This document shows, one piece after another, positions 36,033 through 43,837 of a stretch of DNA of 50,579 nucleotides (positions are counted from its first letter, which is position 1; each line of letters begins with the position of its first letter). The stretch comes from Thermoleophilaceae bacterium (GTDB lineage Bacteria; Actinomycetota; Thermoleophilia; Solirubrobacterales; Thermoleophilaceae). The position numbers and the translations under genes were made by a program. The stretch spans positions 1-50,579 of the forward strand of contig JADGHQ010000011.1 in assembly GCA_019683805.1 (NCBI GenBank), written 5' to 3'. The notes beneath the pieces were generated by a model. The model made no database searches. It saw nothing but the letters and a program-made list of their open reading frames with translations, and had not been told where the DNA came from.

Positions 36033-36980
36033 TCAGAGACGGACCGAGCGAGCGTCTACCGCGCCCTGGCGGTGGGCGCGCATGAGCGCGTGACAGATGG
36101 CGAGGTCCTGGATCGCGAGGCCGGTCGAGTCGAACAGGGTGACCTCGGCCTCCGAGCGCCGGCCGGGCGCAGCGCCGGTCAGCACCGCGCCGAGCTCGGT
36201 CACCTCCTCGCGCGTCACGAGCCCCGCCTCCACGGCGCCGGTCAGCTCGCCGCCGTGCGACGCCTGCGTCCACTCGTCGCAGAAGAGCCGGCAGCGGACA
36301 ACCGCCTCCGTCTCGGCCTCCGCCTTGCCCGGGCCGTCGGCGCCGAGCATGTTCAGGTGCAGGCCGGGACGCAGGTCGCCCGTGCGCACGACCGGCTCGT
36401 GACCGGGAGTCACGCACGTGACCACGTCGCAGGCGAGCGCGTCCTCGCGGCTGCCCGCCTCCCAGCCGAGCTCGCCGGCGAGCGCGCCCGCCGCGTCCGG
36501 GTCGGGATCGGAGCAGACGCCCGGCCCGTACTCGACCGCCGCCAGGCAGCGCGCGGCCCAGCTCCCGTGGAGGCCGCAGCCGACGATGCCGACCGTGCGC
36601 GAGTCCTCGCGGGCGAGCTCCTGCGCGGCGATCGCGGCGACGGCGCCGGTGCGCAGCGCCGTGACGGCGCGCGCGTCGACGAGCGCGAGCGGCTCGCCGT
36701 TCTCGGCGCTCGAGACGCACACGACGCCCATCACGACCGGCAGGCCGAAGCGCTGGTTGCCCGGGAACGAGGTGATCCACTTGAGGATCGCAAGCCCGCC
36801 GCCCTTCGCCGGCATCGCGCGGAAGTCGCCGTTCGGCCGCGCCTCGAGATAGACCTTCGGCGGCATCGTCCAATCGCCGCTCGCGTGCTGGACGAAGGCG
36901 TCGCGCACCGCATCGACGGCGTCGGCCGGGCTGATCGCCGCAAGCACGGCGTCGTGATCAAAGACGGTGATCTCGGCCAT
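36033..36980 (-). CDS. Ornithine cyclodeaminase / mu-crystallin family protein
   Basis: A 315-residue NAD(P)-dependent enzyme. Substrate-binding segments PPKVYLEARPNGDFRAMPA and LKWITSFPGN lead to the dinucleotide-binding core TVGIVGCGLHGSWAARCLAA. DVVTCVTPGHEPVV and HLNMLGADGPGKAE are further family hallmarks. The family includes ornithine cyclodeaminase, alanine dehydrogenase and ketimine reductases; the substrate cannot be chosen from sequence. The ATG at 36980 is divergent from the epsilon-like carboxylase gene, and the two share overlapping -10 boxes in a 29-base gap. Confidence 0.9.
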   Translation of the reverse strand: MAEITVFDHDAVLAAISPADAVDAVRDAFVQHASGDWTMPPKVYLEARPNGDFRAMPAKGGGLAILKWITSFPGNQRFGLPVVMGVVCVSSAENGEPLALVDARAVTALRTGAVAAIAAQELAREDSRTVGIVGCGLHGSWAARCLAAVEYGPGVCSDPDPDAAGALAGELGWEAGSREDALACDVVTCVTPGHEPVVRTGDLRPGLHLNMLGADGPGKAEAETEAVVRCRLFCDEWTQASHGGELTGAVEAGLVTREEVTELGAVLTGAAPGRRSEAEVTLFDSTGLAIQDLAICHALMRAHRQGAVDARSVRL

Positions 36981-37009
36981 CTGCGCGCACGCAACGGTAC
37001 CCTGCCTGC
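36981..37009. promoter_or_regulatory. Overlapping divergent -10 boxes around GGTACC
   Basis: The palindrome GGTACC (36996-37001) supplies both strands: plus TACCCT (36998-37003), six bases before the GTG at 37010, and minus TACCGT (36994-36999), thirteen bases before the ATG at 36980. Two divergent transcripts would compete for the same polymerase site. Confidence 0.4.
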
Positions 37010-37273
37010 GTGACCCGCAACGGCAGCCCGCACCCGCCGCGACCGCGCATCGAGGTGCGCCAGGCGGCTGCGTCGCCCGAGGAGGCCGCCGCGATCGCCG
37101 CGGCGATCGAGCAGTTCCTGCGCGACACGGCGCCGCCTCCGGCGCCTCCGGACACGGCGATGAGCCCGTGGCTGCGCGCCGGCCTCTTCGAGAGCGTGGG
37201 GCTCGATCCCGAGGGACCCTCGCCGTGGGGCGACCCGGAGCCATGGGGCCGGTCGGGGCTCGCGGGCCTCTGA
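37010..37273 (+). CDS. Acyl-CoA carboxylase epsilon-subunit-like small protein
   Basis: An 87-residue protein. After a Pro/Arg N terminus it shows IEVRQAAASPEEAAAIAAAI, a helix of the P-x-E-E-A-A type, then a proline-rich linker and SPWLRAGLFESVG. This is the general layout of actinobacterial carboxylase epsilon subunits (short strand, EEAA helix, proline linker, Trp-containing end). Those small proteins stabilise the alpha-beta complex and tune its activity. It is far from the alpha (47.6 kb) and beta (31.6 kb) genes. GTG start at 37010 with a leaderless -10. Similarity is by pattern; not certain. Confidence 0.6.
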   Translation: MTRNGSPHPPRPRIEVRQAAASPEEAAAIAAAIEQFLRDTAPPPAPPDTAMSPWLRAGLFESVGLDPEGPSPWGDPEPWGRSGLAGL

Positions 37274-37299
37274 GCGGCCGCCACCGGCTCTGAAATTTC

Positions 37300-37327
37300 C
37301 CAAAAGCCTCCCGGGTTTTGGTATTTT
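37300..37327 (+). promoter_or_regulatory. AT-rich inverted repeat and -10 before the sulfite reductase gene
   Basis: CCAAAA (37300-37305) and TTTTGG (37316-37321) form an inverted repeat with a 10-base GC-rich centre, flanked by AAATTT on the left and TATTTT on the right. TATTTT (37322-37327) is a -10 candidate 40 bases before the ATG. It is a likely operator for a sulfur-assimilation regulator, identity unknown. Confidence 0.4.
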
Positions 37328-37367
37328 GCCGTGGGGTCGGCATCGACGAACCAGACCACCGAGGGCG

Positions 37368-38963
37368 ATGAACAAGGTCGAGAAGATGAAGCTCGAGAAG
37401 GACGGCCTCGACGTCTTCGACGAGCTCATGAGGGCCGCTCGCGACGGCTGGGAGACGCTCGCGGACGACGACATCGGCCGCCTCAAGTGGTACGGCCTCT
37501 ACCCGCACAACACCAAGGACGGGAACTTCATGCTCCGCACGAAGGTCGTGCAGGGCATCCTCACGGGCGACCAGGCGGACCACCTCGCCTACGTCGCGGA
37601 GACCTACGGCCGCGGCTTCCTCGACTGCACCACGCGCCAGTGCGTCCAGATCCACTGGATCCGCCTCGAGAACATCCCGGACATCTTCGAGCGCCAGGCG
37701 AAGGTGGGCCTCACGACCACCGGCGCCTGCGGCGACATCACCCGCAACGTGGTCGGCTGCACACTCGCCGGCATCGCGCACACGCAGCTCGTCGACGGCT
37801 ATGCGACCGCGAGGGCGGTGCACGACTACTTCCTCGGCAACCGCGAGTTCTCCAACCTGCCGCGGAAGTACAAGATCTCGATCACGGGCTGCGCCGAGGA
37901 CTGCGCGCGCGGCCTCATCAACGACGTCGCGCTCTCGGCGGCCGTCGCCGAGGACGGCACGGCGGGCTTCAACGTGCGCGTGGGCGGCGGCCTCTCGTCG
38001 CACCCGCGCTTCTCGCGCTGGATCGACGTGTTCGTGACGCCCGACGAGGCGCCCGAGGTCCTCGCCCACATCACCGCGATCTTCCGGGACTCCGACGAGA
38101 ACCGCAAGAGCCGCGGCAAGGCGCGCCTGAAGTTCCTCGTCGACCGCGTCGGGCCCGACGAGTTCCGCGCGGAGCTCGTGCGCCGCGTGGGGCGCGAGCT
38201 GCGGCGCGGCGTCAAGTCCGCGCCCGCGCTGCGCGGGGCCGACCACATCGGCGTCACGCCGCAGGTCGACGGAGAGCACTCTGCCGTCGGCCTCTGCGTG
38301 CCCGTCGGCCGGATCCCCGCGAAGGACTTCGCCGCGATCGTCGCGCTGGCGCGCGAGTACGGCACGCGCGACGGCGAGATCCGGCTGACCCACCAGCAGA
38401 ACATCGTGATCCCCTGGATCCCGAACGAGCGCGTGGAGGAGCTGCTCGCAGAGCCCCTGCTCGAGCGCTACAGCCCCAACCCGCCGCTGTTCACCCGCGG
38501 GCTCCAGACCTGCACGGGCAAGGAGTTCTGCGGCCTCGCCAAGGTCTTCACCAAGGAGCGCGCGGCCGAGATCGCCAAGTTCCTCGACGCAAACGTCAGG
38601 CCGAACGGGCACGGGGAGGACCTGCGCGTCCACTTCGCCGGCTGCTCGTCGTCGTGCGCGCAGCACCAGATCGCCGACATCGGCATCGAGGGCGTGCTGA
38701 AGAAGGTCGGCGGCGAGCTCGTCGAGGCGATGGACATCCGCATCGGCGGCCGGCTCGGCCCGGACCCGAAGTTCGGCGAGGTGGTCCTCAAGAAGGTGCC
38801 GCACTGGGACCTGAACGAGACGCTGCTCAAGATCCTCGACCTCTACGACGAGCACCACGCCGAGGGCGAGACGTTCGCCGACTTCGCGGCGCGCACGGAG
38901 CCTGAGTGGTGGACCGAGCGGCTCGAGCCGGCCGTCGCAGAGGCCGCGGCGGCAGAGGCGTAG
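37368..38963 (+). CDS. nirA: Siroheme nitrite/sulfite reductase
   Basis: A 531-residue ferredoxin-dependent reductase that makes the six-electron reduction of sulfite to sulfide (or nitrite to ammonia). The 4Fe-4S/siroheme cysteines are Cys382, Cys388 (TCTGKEFC), Cys426 and Cys430 (GCSSSC). Two internal ferredoxin-like half-domains are seen, with NVVGCTLAGI and ISITGCAEDCARGLINDVAL. The neighbouring APS reductase and TauE permease favour sulfite as substrate. The ATG at 37368 is chosen, giving the usual N terminus MNKVEKMKLEKDGLDVFDEL. The APS reductase gene starts four bases after its stop. Confidence 0.93.
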   Translation: MNKVEKMKLEKDGLDVFDELMRAARDGWETLADDDIGRLKWYGLYPHNTKDGNFMLRTKVVQGILTGDQADHLAYVAETYGRGFLDCTTRQCVQIHWIRLENIPDIFERQAKVGLTTTGACGDITRNVVGCTLAGIAHTQLVDGYATARAVHDYFLGNREFSNLPRKYKISITGCAEDCARGLINDVALSAAVAEDGTAGFNVRVGGGLSSHPRFSRWIDVFVTPDEAPEVLAHITAIFRDSDENRKSRGKARLKFLVDRVGPDEFRAELVRRVGRELRRGVKSAPALRGADHIGVTPQVDGEHSAVGLCVPVGRIPAKDFAAIVALAREYGTRDGEIRLTHQQNIVIPWIPNERVEELLAEPLLERYSPNPPLFTRGLQTCTGKEFCGLAKVFTKERAAEIAKFLDANVRPNGHGEDLRVHFAGCSSSCAQHQIADIGIEGVLKKVGGELVEAMDIRIGGRLGPDPKFGEVVLKKVPHWDLNETLLKILDLYDEHHAEGETFADFAARTEPEWWTERLEPAVAEAAAAEA

Positions 38964-38967
38964 CGCG

Positions 38968-39624
38968 ATGACGCTGGCCGCGACCCACGAGGTGGAGAGG
39001 CTGGGCGCGGAGGAGTTGCTCGAGCAGCTCGTGGAGCGGTTCCACCCGCGCCTCTACGTCGCCTGCTCGTTCCAGAAGGAGGCCTCGGTGATCATGGACA
39101 TGCTCCTGCGCATCGAGCCCTCCGCGCGCTTCTTCACGCTCGACACGGGGCTGCTCTTCCCCGAGACTTATGCCACTTGGCGCGCGCTCGAGGAGCGCTA
39201 CGGCGTGAAGATCGACGTCTACCAGGGCATGAGCCTCGCCCGGCAGCGCAGCCTGCACGGCGACGCCCTCTGGGCGCGCGATCCCGACGCCTGCTGCGGG
39301 ATCCGCAAGGTCGCGCCCCTCAAGGAGGCGCTCGCCGACGTGGACTGCTGGATCTCGGGCCTGCGCCGCGAGCAGTCGCCGCTGCGCGCGGACACGCCGA
39401 AGCTCCACTGGGACGACCGCCACGGGCTCTACAAGGCCAACCCGCTCGCGGACTGGAGCGAGCGCGACGTGTGGAACTACATCTTCAAGCACGACATCCC
39501 GTACAACGCTCTGCACGACCGCGGCTACGAGTCGATCGGCTGCACTCACTGCACCGTGCCCGGGAGCGGCCGCGATGGGCGCTGGGCGGGAACCGAGAAG
39601 ACCGAATGCGGGCTCCACGGGTGA
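38968..39624 (+). CDS. cysH: Adenylyl-sulfate (APS) reductase
   Basis: A 218-residue assimilatory reductase producing sulfite from APS with thioredoxin. Besides the nucleophile Cys214 in TECGLHG, it carries the iron-sulfur pattern CC (109-110) and CxxC (192-195, GCTHC). That pattern marks the 4Fe-4S type that uses APS rather than PAPS. SFQKEASVIMDMLL is the PP-loop-like nucleotide-binding region. Second gene of the sulfite reductase operon; the ATG follows the reductase stop by four bases. ATP sulfurylase genes are not in the window. Confidence 0.93.
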   Translation: MTLAATHEVERLGAEELLEQLVERFHPRLYVACSFQKEASVIMDMLLRIEPSARFFTLDTGLLFPETYATWRALEERYGVKIDVYQGMSLARQRSLHGDALWARDPDACCGIRKVAPLKEALADVDCWISGLRREQSPLRADTPKLHWDDRHGLYKANPLADWSERDVWNYIFKHDIPYNALHDRGYESIGCTHCTVPGSGRDGRWAGTEKTECGLHG

Positions 39625-39707
39625 TCCGGAGGCTCGCCGGCTGGCTCGAGCGGCGACGCGGCCGCGCGAAGCGCGGGGACGCTCCGGACTGGCCTATCCT
39701 GCTCTGA
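39621..39707 (+). CDS. Possible 28-residue basic small protein overlapping cysH
   Basis: A GTG at 39621 overlaps the cysH stop (GTGA) and opens a 28-codon frame: an Arg-rich helix-like stretch RRLAGWLERRRGRAKRGDAP and the end DWPILL. Its codons are GC-rich at position three, and the coupling style matches other gene pairs in the window. Its last codons contain the TATCCT promoter of the next gene. It could equally be chance. Unknown function. Confidence 0.3.
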   Translation: MIRRLAGWLERRRGRAKRGDAPDWPILL

Positions 39708-39729
39708 CCTTCCGGAGAAGGAGCAGCGA
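39695..39729 (+). promoter_or_regulatory. Promoter and ribosome binding site of the TauE gene
   Basis: TATCCT (39695-39700) gives a short leader of about 23 bases. AAGGAG (39718-39723) lies six bases before a TTG, which identifies TTG 39730 as the start codon. Confidence 0.5.
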
Positions 39730-40680
39730 TTGGACCCGCTCATAGCGGTCTTCGGACTTTGCGTAGGACTGCTCGTCGGGCTCACCGGCGTCGGCGGCGG
39801 GTCCCTGATGACGCCCCTCCTGATCATCGTGTTCGGCATCAAGCCGGTCACGGCGGTCGGCACGGACCTGACCTACGCGGCCGTCACGAAGACGGTCGGC
39901 GGCCTGAAGCACTTCCGCCAGCGGACGGTCGACCTCGGGGTGTCGACCTGGATGGCGGTCGGCTCGGTTCCGGCCGCCGTCGGCGGCGTCTACGCGCTGC
40001 ACGCGCTCGAGCGCGCGCACGGGCGCGCGATCGACGACCTGCTGTTGACGGTGCTCGCCGCGGCGCTGCTCATCACGGGCACGGCGACGCTGGTGCGGGC
40101 GCTGTTCCTGCAGCGGCTCGTGAGCGCCGAGCGGGAGGCGGTCCCGATGGAGAGGCGGGACAAGGTCGCGGCCGTCCTCGTGGGCCTGTTCGTGGGCTTC
40201 ATGCTCGGCGTCACCTCCGCCGGGAGCGGGGCGTTGATCGCGGTGGCTCTGATCCTCCTCTTCCGCCTCGTCCCCACGCGCGTCGTGGGCACGGACGTGT
40301 TCCACGCGGCGATCCTGCTGTGGGCGGCGGCGGCGGCGCACATCGTGGCCGGGAACGTCGACTTCGGGCTCGCGGGCACGATCCTGATCGGGTCCGTGCC
40401 GGGCGTCTGGGTCGGCAGCCACATGTCGGTGCGGATCCCGGTCGGCACGCTCCGCACCGCGCTCGCGATCGTCCTGCTCGGCTCGGGCCTCGGCCTGCTC
40501 TCGAAGGCGGGCGCGGGCGTGCCGACGCTCGTGCTCGCCGCGGTGCCGGTGTCGCTCGTGGTGCTGATCGGCGGGCAGGCGCTCGTGCGCCGCTCGCGGC
40601 GACTTCGCCGCGAGGCGGAGGAGGAGGACGCGGCGTCGGCCGGCGGCCGCAAGCCGAGCCCCTACTTCACCGGCGCGTAG
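39730..40680 (+). CDS. TauE/SafE family sulfite/organosulfur permease
   Basis: A 316-residue integral membrane protein with about eight hydrophobic helices. The TauE/SafE hallmarks occur twice: GLTGVGGGSLMTPLLIIVFGIKP with AVGTDLTYA, and GVTSAGSGALIAVALILLFRL with VVGTDVFHA. TTG start at 39730, fixed by a good Shine-Dalgarno. Directly behind sulfite reductase and APS reductase, it probably moves sulfite, sulfate or a related anion, perhaps as a safety valve for excess sulfite. Confidence 0.92.
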   Translation: MDPLIAVFGLCVGLLVGLTGVGGGSLMTPLLIIVFGIKPVTAVGTDLTYAAVTKTVGGLKHFRQRTVDLGVSTWMAVGSVPAAVGGVYALHALERAHGRAIDDLLLTVLAAALLITGTATLVRALFLQRLVSAEREAVPMERRDKVAAVLVGLFVGFMLGVTSAGSGALIAVALILLFRLVPTRVVGTDVFHAAILLWAAAAAHIVAGNVDFGLAGTILIGSVPGVWVGSHMSVRIPVGTLRTALAIVLLGSGLGLLSKAGAGVPTLVLAAVPVSLVVLIGGQALVRRSRRLRREAEEEDAASAGGRKPSPYFTGA

Positions 40681-40887
40681 GCGCCCTCCGGGATTCGCAC
40701 CAATCAGACGCATCGTTCCACGTTACGTGAGCTTTTCCGGAGCTCGCCTGATGCCCCGCTCGTGAGGGCGCTCTACTGAGCGATCCGCCGGGGCGGCGTT
40801 CTCGATGAACAGGTTCGAGCGCGTCAAAGCCGGCTATTGAGCGTCGGAAGGTTCCCTCACGACAAAAGAGGCGAAAGGAGGGCAACG
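40681..40887 (+). other. Intergenic region without a recognisable gene
   Basis: This 207-base gap holds a small GAGCT/AGCTC hairpin near 40730-40746 and a distant GCCCCG/CGGGGC pairing. AAAGGAGG at 40874-40881 is an excellent Shine-Dalgarno for the broken gene at 40888. No gene is recognised. Confidence 0.4.
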
Positions 40888-41286
40888 GTGGATTGGAAGC
40901 TCGAGCTGGTGCCGGTACCGGTCTCGGACGTGGACCGCGCGAGCCTTCTACACGGAGAAGCCGGGGTTCAGCGCGGACCATGACCACGCGGTCAGCGACG
41001 AGATTCGCTTCGTCCAGCTCACCCGGCCCGGGTCGGCTTGCTCGATCGCCCTCGGAACCGGGATCGTCGACACGCCGCCGGGTTCGGTGCAGGGCCTGCA
41101 GCTGGTCGTTTCGGACATCGACGCCGCGAGGAGCTGCTCGAGCGCGGCGTCGAGGTCAGCGAGGTCCAGGAGTTCCCATGGGGCTCGTTCGTCTTCTTCA
41201 GCGATCCCGACGGCAAGGTCGGTGCAGCAACCAGCCCCGAGCAGCAGAGCCGAGCTTCGCCGCAGCGGGGCGCGTGGACGGCGTAG
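40888..41286 (+). pseudogene. Frameshifted VOC (glyoxalase/dioxygenase superfamily) gene
   Basis: Translating across three frames recovers one VOC-fold protein. Frame 1 gives VDWKLELVPVPVSDVDRA. Frame 2 gives FYTEKPGFSADHDHAVSDE and continues to LQLVVSDIDAA. Frame 1 again gives ELLERGVEVSEVQEFPWGS and FVFFSDPDGK. Frame 2 ends with SVQQPAPSSR. The breaks lie near 40936-40943, 41124-41131 and 41212-41220. As read, the GTG frame stops after 31 codons. The first two breaks fall in CG-dinucleotide runs and are explained by loss of 2 and 4 bases. The ribosome binding site (AAAGGAGG, six bases before GTG) is intact, so inactivation is recent or the sequence contains errors. Confidence 0.85.
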
Positions 41287-41314
41287 TGCGCCCGACGCGC
41301 CGAAAGGAGTCGCC

Positions 41315-41431
41315 ATGTGCGCGCGCGGCGAGCTGGGACGGTGCGACGGGGCGGCGGCCGAGCCCGGCCCTCGTGCGCGTTTCGAGGCGAACCCTGCGGA
41401 TGGCGCGCGCCAACCCGTCCCCGGCCGGTAA
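41315..41431 (+). CDS. Doubtful 38-residue ORF with a good ribosome binding site
   Basis: ATG at 41315 follows AAAGGAG (41303-41309) by five bases and opens 38 codons (MCARGELGRCDGAAAEPGP and on). The protein is not recognised, and it sits in an eroded region, so it may be the start of another broken gene. The surrounding gap 41287-41470 also holds two near-copies of CGTGCGC..TTCGAGGCGA (41372-41390 and 41432-41448). Confidence 0.2.
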   Translation: MCARGELGRCDGAAAEPGPRARFEANPADGARQPVPGR

Positions 41432-41470
41432 CGTGCGCTTCGAGGCGAGCAGTCGGGCTCGGAGGAACGC

Positions 41471-43837
41471 ATGGAAGGGGCCATTGCGTCGAAGTCGTGC
41501 CACGCAATCGCAGCCGCAGTCGCACTCTGTGCCCTCGCCTTGTTTCCGGGTAGCGGCGACGCTGCATCGCCCCGCGACCTCCTCCGAGCGGCCAAGGCGC
41601 CACCGTCGCAGCTCGAGCGCGTCGGCGCGCGCACGAGCGAGGGCGTGCGCTTCCTCCGCTACCGGCAGGAGCTAGGCGGGGTACCGGTGCTCGGCGCCGA
41701 CGTGACGGTGACCGACGCGCCCGGGAGAAGGGGCGATCTGCTGGTCGACCGCTCGCGGAAGCTGGAGGCCAGGAGGGCCGGGGCCGCGAGCGTCACAAGC
41801 GACCGGGCGATCGCGCTCGCACGCGCCGCGCTCGGCGTGCGGTCGCTGCGCGCGCAGCCCGACGCCTCGCTCGCGCTGCTGCCGCAGCGCCGCGGCGCGC
41901 TGCGCCTGGTGTGGCGGATCACGCTGCCGGCGCGCGAGCCGGTCGCGAGCTTCGAGGCCCTGATCGACGCTCAGAGCGGCGAGCTGGCTCGCTCGCGCGA
42001 CCTGCTGCAGCACGACACGGCGCCGGCGACCCTGTTCGACCCGAATCCCGTGGTGACCCAAGGCTCCAGGAGCGGGCTCAGCGACGTCAACGAGACCGAC
42101 GACGGCGACAGCCCTGCGCTCCACACCGAGCTCCGGGCCGTCACGCTCGACCGCCTCAACTCCGGGAGCTGCGCGGAAGGCGACTTCATCAGCGCGCGAG
42201 CCGGTGGAGCGGAGACACCGGTGTGCGGTCGTGCCGCGTGGACGTCCACGGACCGGTCGCAGCCGAACTTCGAAGCGCTCATGGCGTACTACCACCTGAC
42301 CGAGACGCAGAAGCACATCCAGTCGCTCGGCTTCACGAACGCGCTGAACCGCCAGCTCCAGGTGAACGCGGACTGGTTCGACGAGGACAACTCCTTCTAC
42401 GACCCCGCGATGGCGCAGATCTTCTACGGGACCGGTGGAGTCGACGATGCCGAGGACGCCGACGTGATCGTCCACGAGTACGGCCATGCGGTGCAGGACG
42501 CTCAGGTGCCCGGCTTCGGCGCGAGCGACGACGGCGGCGCGATGGGCGAGGGCTTCGGGGACTACCTCGCAGGGGCGATGTCGTCGCTCAACCCCGCGCA
42601 CGGCGCGGGCTTCAACGCCTGCTTCGCCGAGTGGGACGAGCTGGGCGCGGGCGATCCCACCCCGATCCCTTGCCTCCGCCGAGTCGACGGCACGCAGACG
42701 CTCGGCCAGGCCCACGCCACCTGTCCCGGCGGCACCGAGATCCACTGCGTGGGCGAGGTCTGGTCGGGCGCGCTCTGGGCGATCCGCGGGCAGATCGGCG
42801 GGCCGGTGATGGACAGGCTGGTGATCCAGTCGCAGTTCAGCCTCACCCCGACCGCGAGCTTCCAGGACGGCTCGCAGGCGCTGATCGCCGCCGATCAGGC
42901 GCTCTACGGCGGCGCACACGCGGCGCAGCTCGTCAGCGTGCTCACGCAGCGTGAGCTCCTGACCGACGACACCCCCGCGAGCGCCATCCCGCTCGCACTG
43001 CCCGGCACCGCCTCGGGCCAGCTCGCGAGCGGCGCCGACGCCCACGACGTGTACCGCCTCTCGCTCGCCGCTGGCCGCGGCGTGGTGGTGACGATGACCG
43101 GCACGGGGCCGAACTTCGACCTGCGCCTGCTCGCGCCGGGCACGACGGATGTGAACCAGTCGGGCGCGGTGGTGTCGGGCTCGACAACCGCGGGATCGAG
43201 CGAGAGCCTCTCCTATGTGCCGCAGACGAGCGGCGACTACTACCTCGACGTGTCGGCCGTCGCGGGCGCCGGGACCTACACCGTCACCGCCTCGCTCGAC
43301 AGCGACGGCGACACGCGGCCCGACCAGGCCGACAACTGCCCGAACGCGTCGAACCACGGCCAGGAGGATCGCGACCGCGACGGGGTCGGGGACCGCTGCG
43401 ATCGCTTCCCGGACGACCCGGCGAACGACGCCGACCACGACGGCATCGGCGCACGCGGGGACAACTGCCCGAAGGTCTCGAACGAGAGCCAGCGCGACTG
43501 GGACGGCGACGGCCGTGGCGACGCCTGCGACCGCAGCGCTCGGGTCCGGACCCTGAGCGTGAAGGTCGGCGCGCGCGGCCGCCTGACGCTGACGGCGCAG
43601 ATCCATCCGATCGGCGTGGATGCCCGGCGCGTGCGCGTGATCGTGGATCGCGGCCGCTGCACGGCCGGCCGCTGCCGCTTCCATCGCGTGCACGTGAAGA
43701 CCAGGGTCAGCGCGAAGCGCCGCGGGCGGTTCGAGATCCGCATGAGACTGCGACGCGGCACCTACCGCGTGCGCCTCTCACTCGCGAGCCCGCGCCTCAA
43801 CCGCGTGTCGGCGAAGCCGCTGAGGCTTGTGGTGTAG
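41471..43837 (+). CDS. Secreted zinc metalloprotease (M4/M36-like) with PPC domain and calcium repeats
   Basis: A 788-residue exported protease. A signal sequence (about 10-32) and an FTP/PepSY-like propeptide (to about 190) precede the gluzincin domain. The zinc site is HEYGH (335-339, catalytic Glu336), and the third ligand is probably Glu360 in [13 protein letters not shown] bacterial pre-peptidase C-terminal (PPC) domain spans about 510-610. Thrombospondin-type-3-like calcium repeats follow, such as [16 protein letters not shown] and [17 protein letters not shown] (about 612-690), then a basic beta-rich end. The ATG at 41471 follows GGAGG by five bases. Its last 41 bases overlap the convergent cysA gene. 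Confidence 0.9.
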   Translation: MEGAIASKSCHAIAAAVALCALALFPGSGDAASPRDLLRAAKAPPSQLERVGARTSEGVRFLRYRQELGGVPVLGADVTVTDAPGRRGDLLVDRSRKLEARRAGAASVTSDRAIALARAALGVRSLRAQPDASLALLPQRRGALRLVWRITLPAREPVASFEALIDAQSGELARSRDLLQHDTAPATLFDPNPVVTQGSRSGLSDVNETDDGDSPALHTELRAVTLDRLNSGSCAEGDFISARAGGAETPVCGRAAWTSTDRSQPNFEALMAYYHLTETQKHIQSLGFTNALNRQLQVNADWFDEDNSFYDPAMAQIFYGTGGVDDAEDADVIVHEYGHAVQDAQVPGFGASDDGGAMGEGFGDYLAGAMSSLNPAHGAGFNACFAEWDELGAGDPTPIPCLRRVDGTQTLGQAHATCPGGTEIHCVGEVWSGALWAIRGQIGGPVMDRLVIQSQFSLTPTASFQDGSQALIAADQALYGGAHAAQLVSVLTQRELLTDDTPASAIPLALPGTASGQLASGADAHDVYRLSLAAGRGVVVTMTGTGPNFDLRLLAPGTTDVNQSGAVVSGSTTAGSSESLSYVPQTSGDYYLDVSAVAGAGTYTVTASLDSDGDTRPDQADNCPNASNHGQEDRDRDGVGDRCDRFPDDPANDADHDGIGARGDNCPKVSNESQRDWDGDGRGDACDRSARVRTLSVKVGARGRLTLTAQIHPIGVDARRVRVIVDRGRCTAGRCRFHRVHVKTRVSAKRRGRFEIRMRLRRGTYRVRLSLASPRLNRVSAKPLRLVV

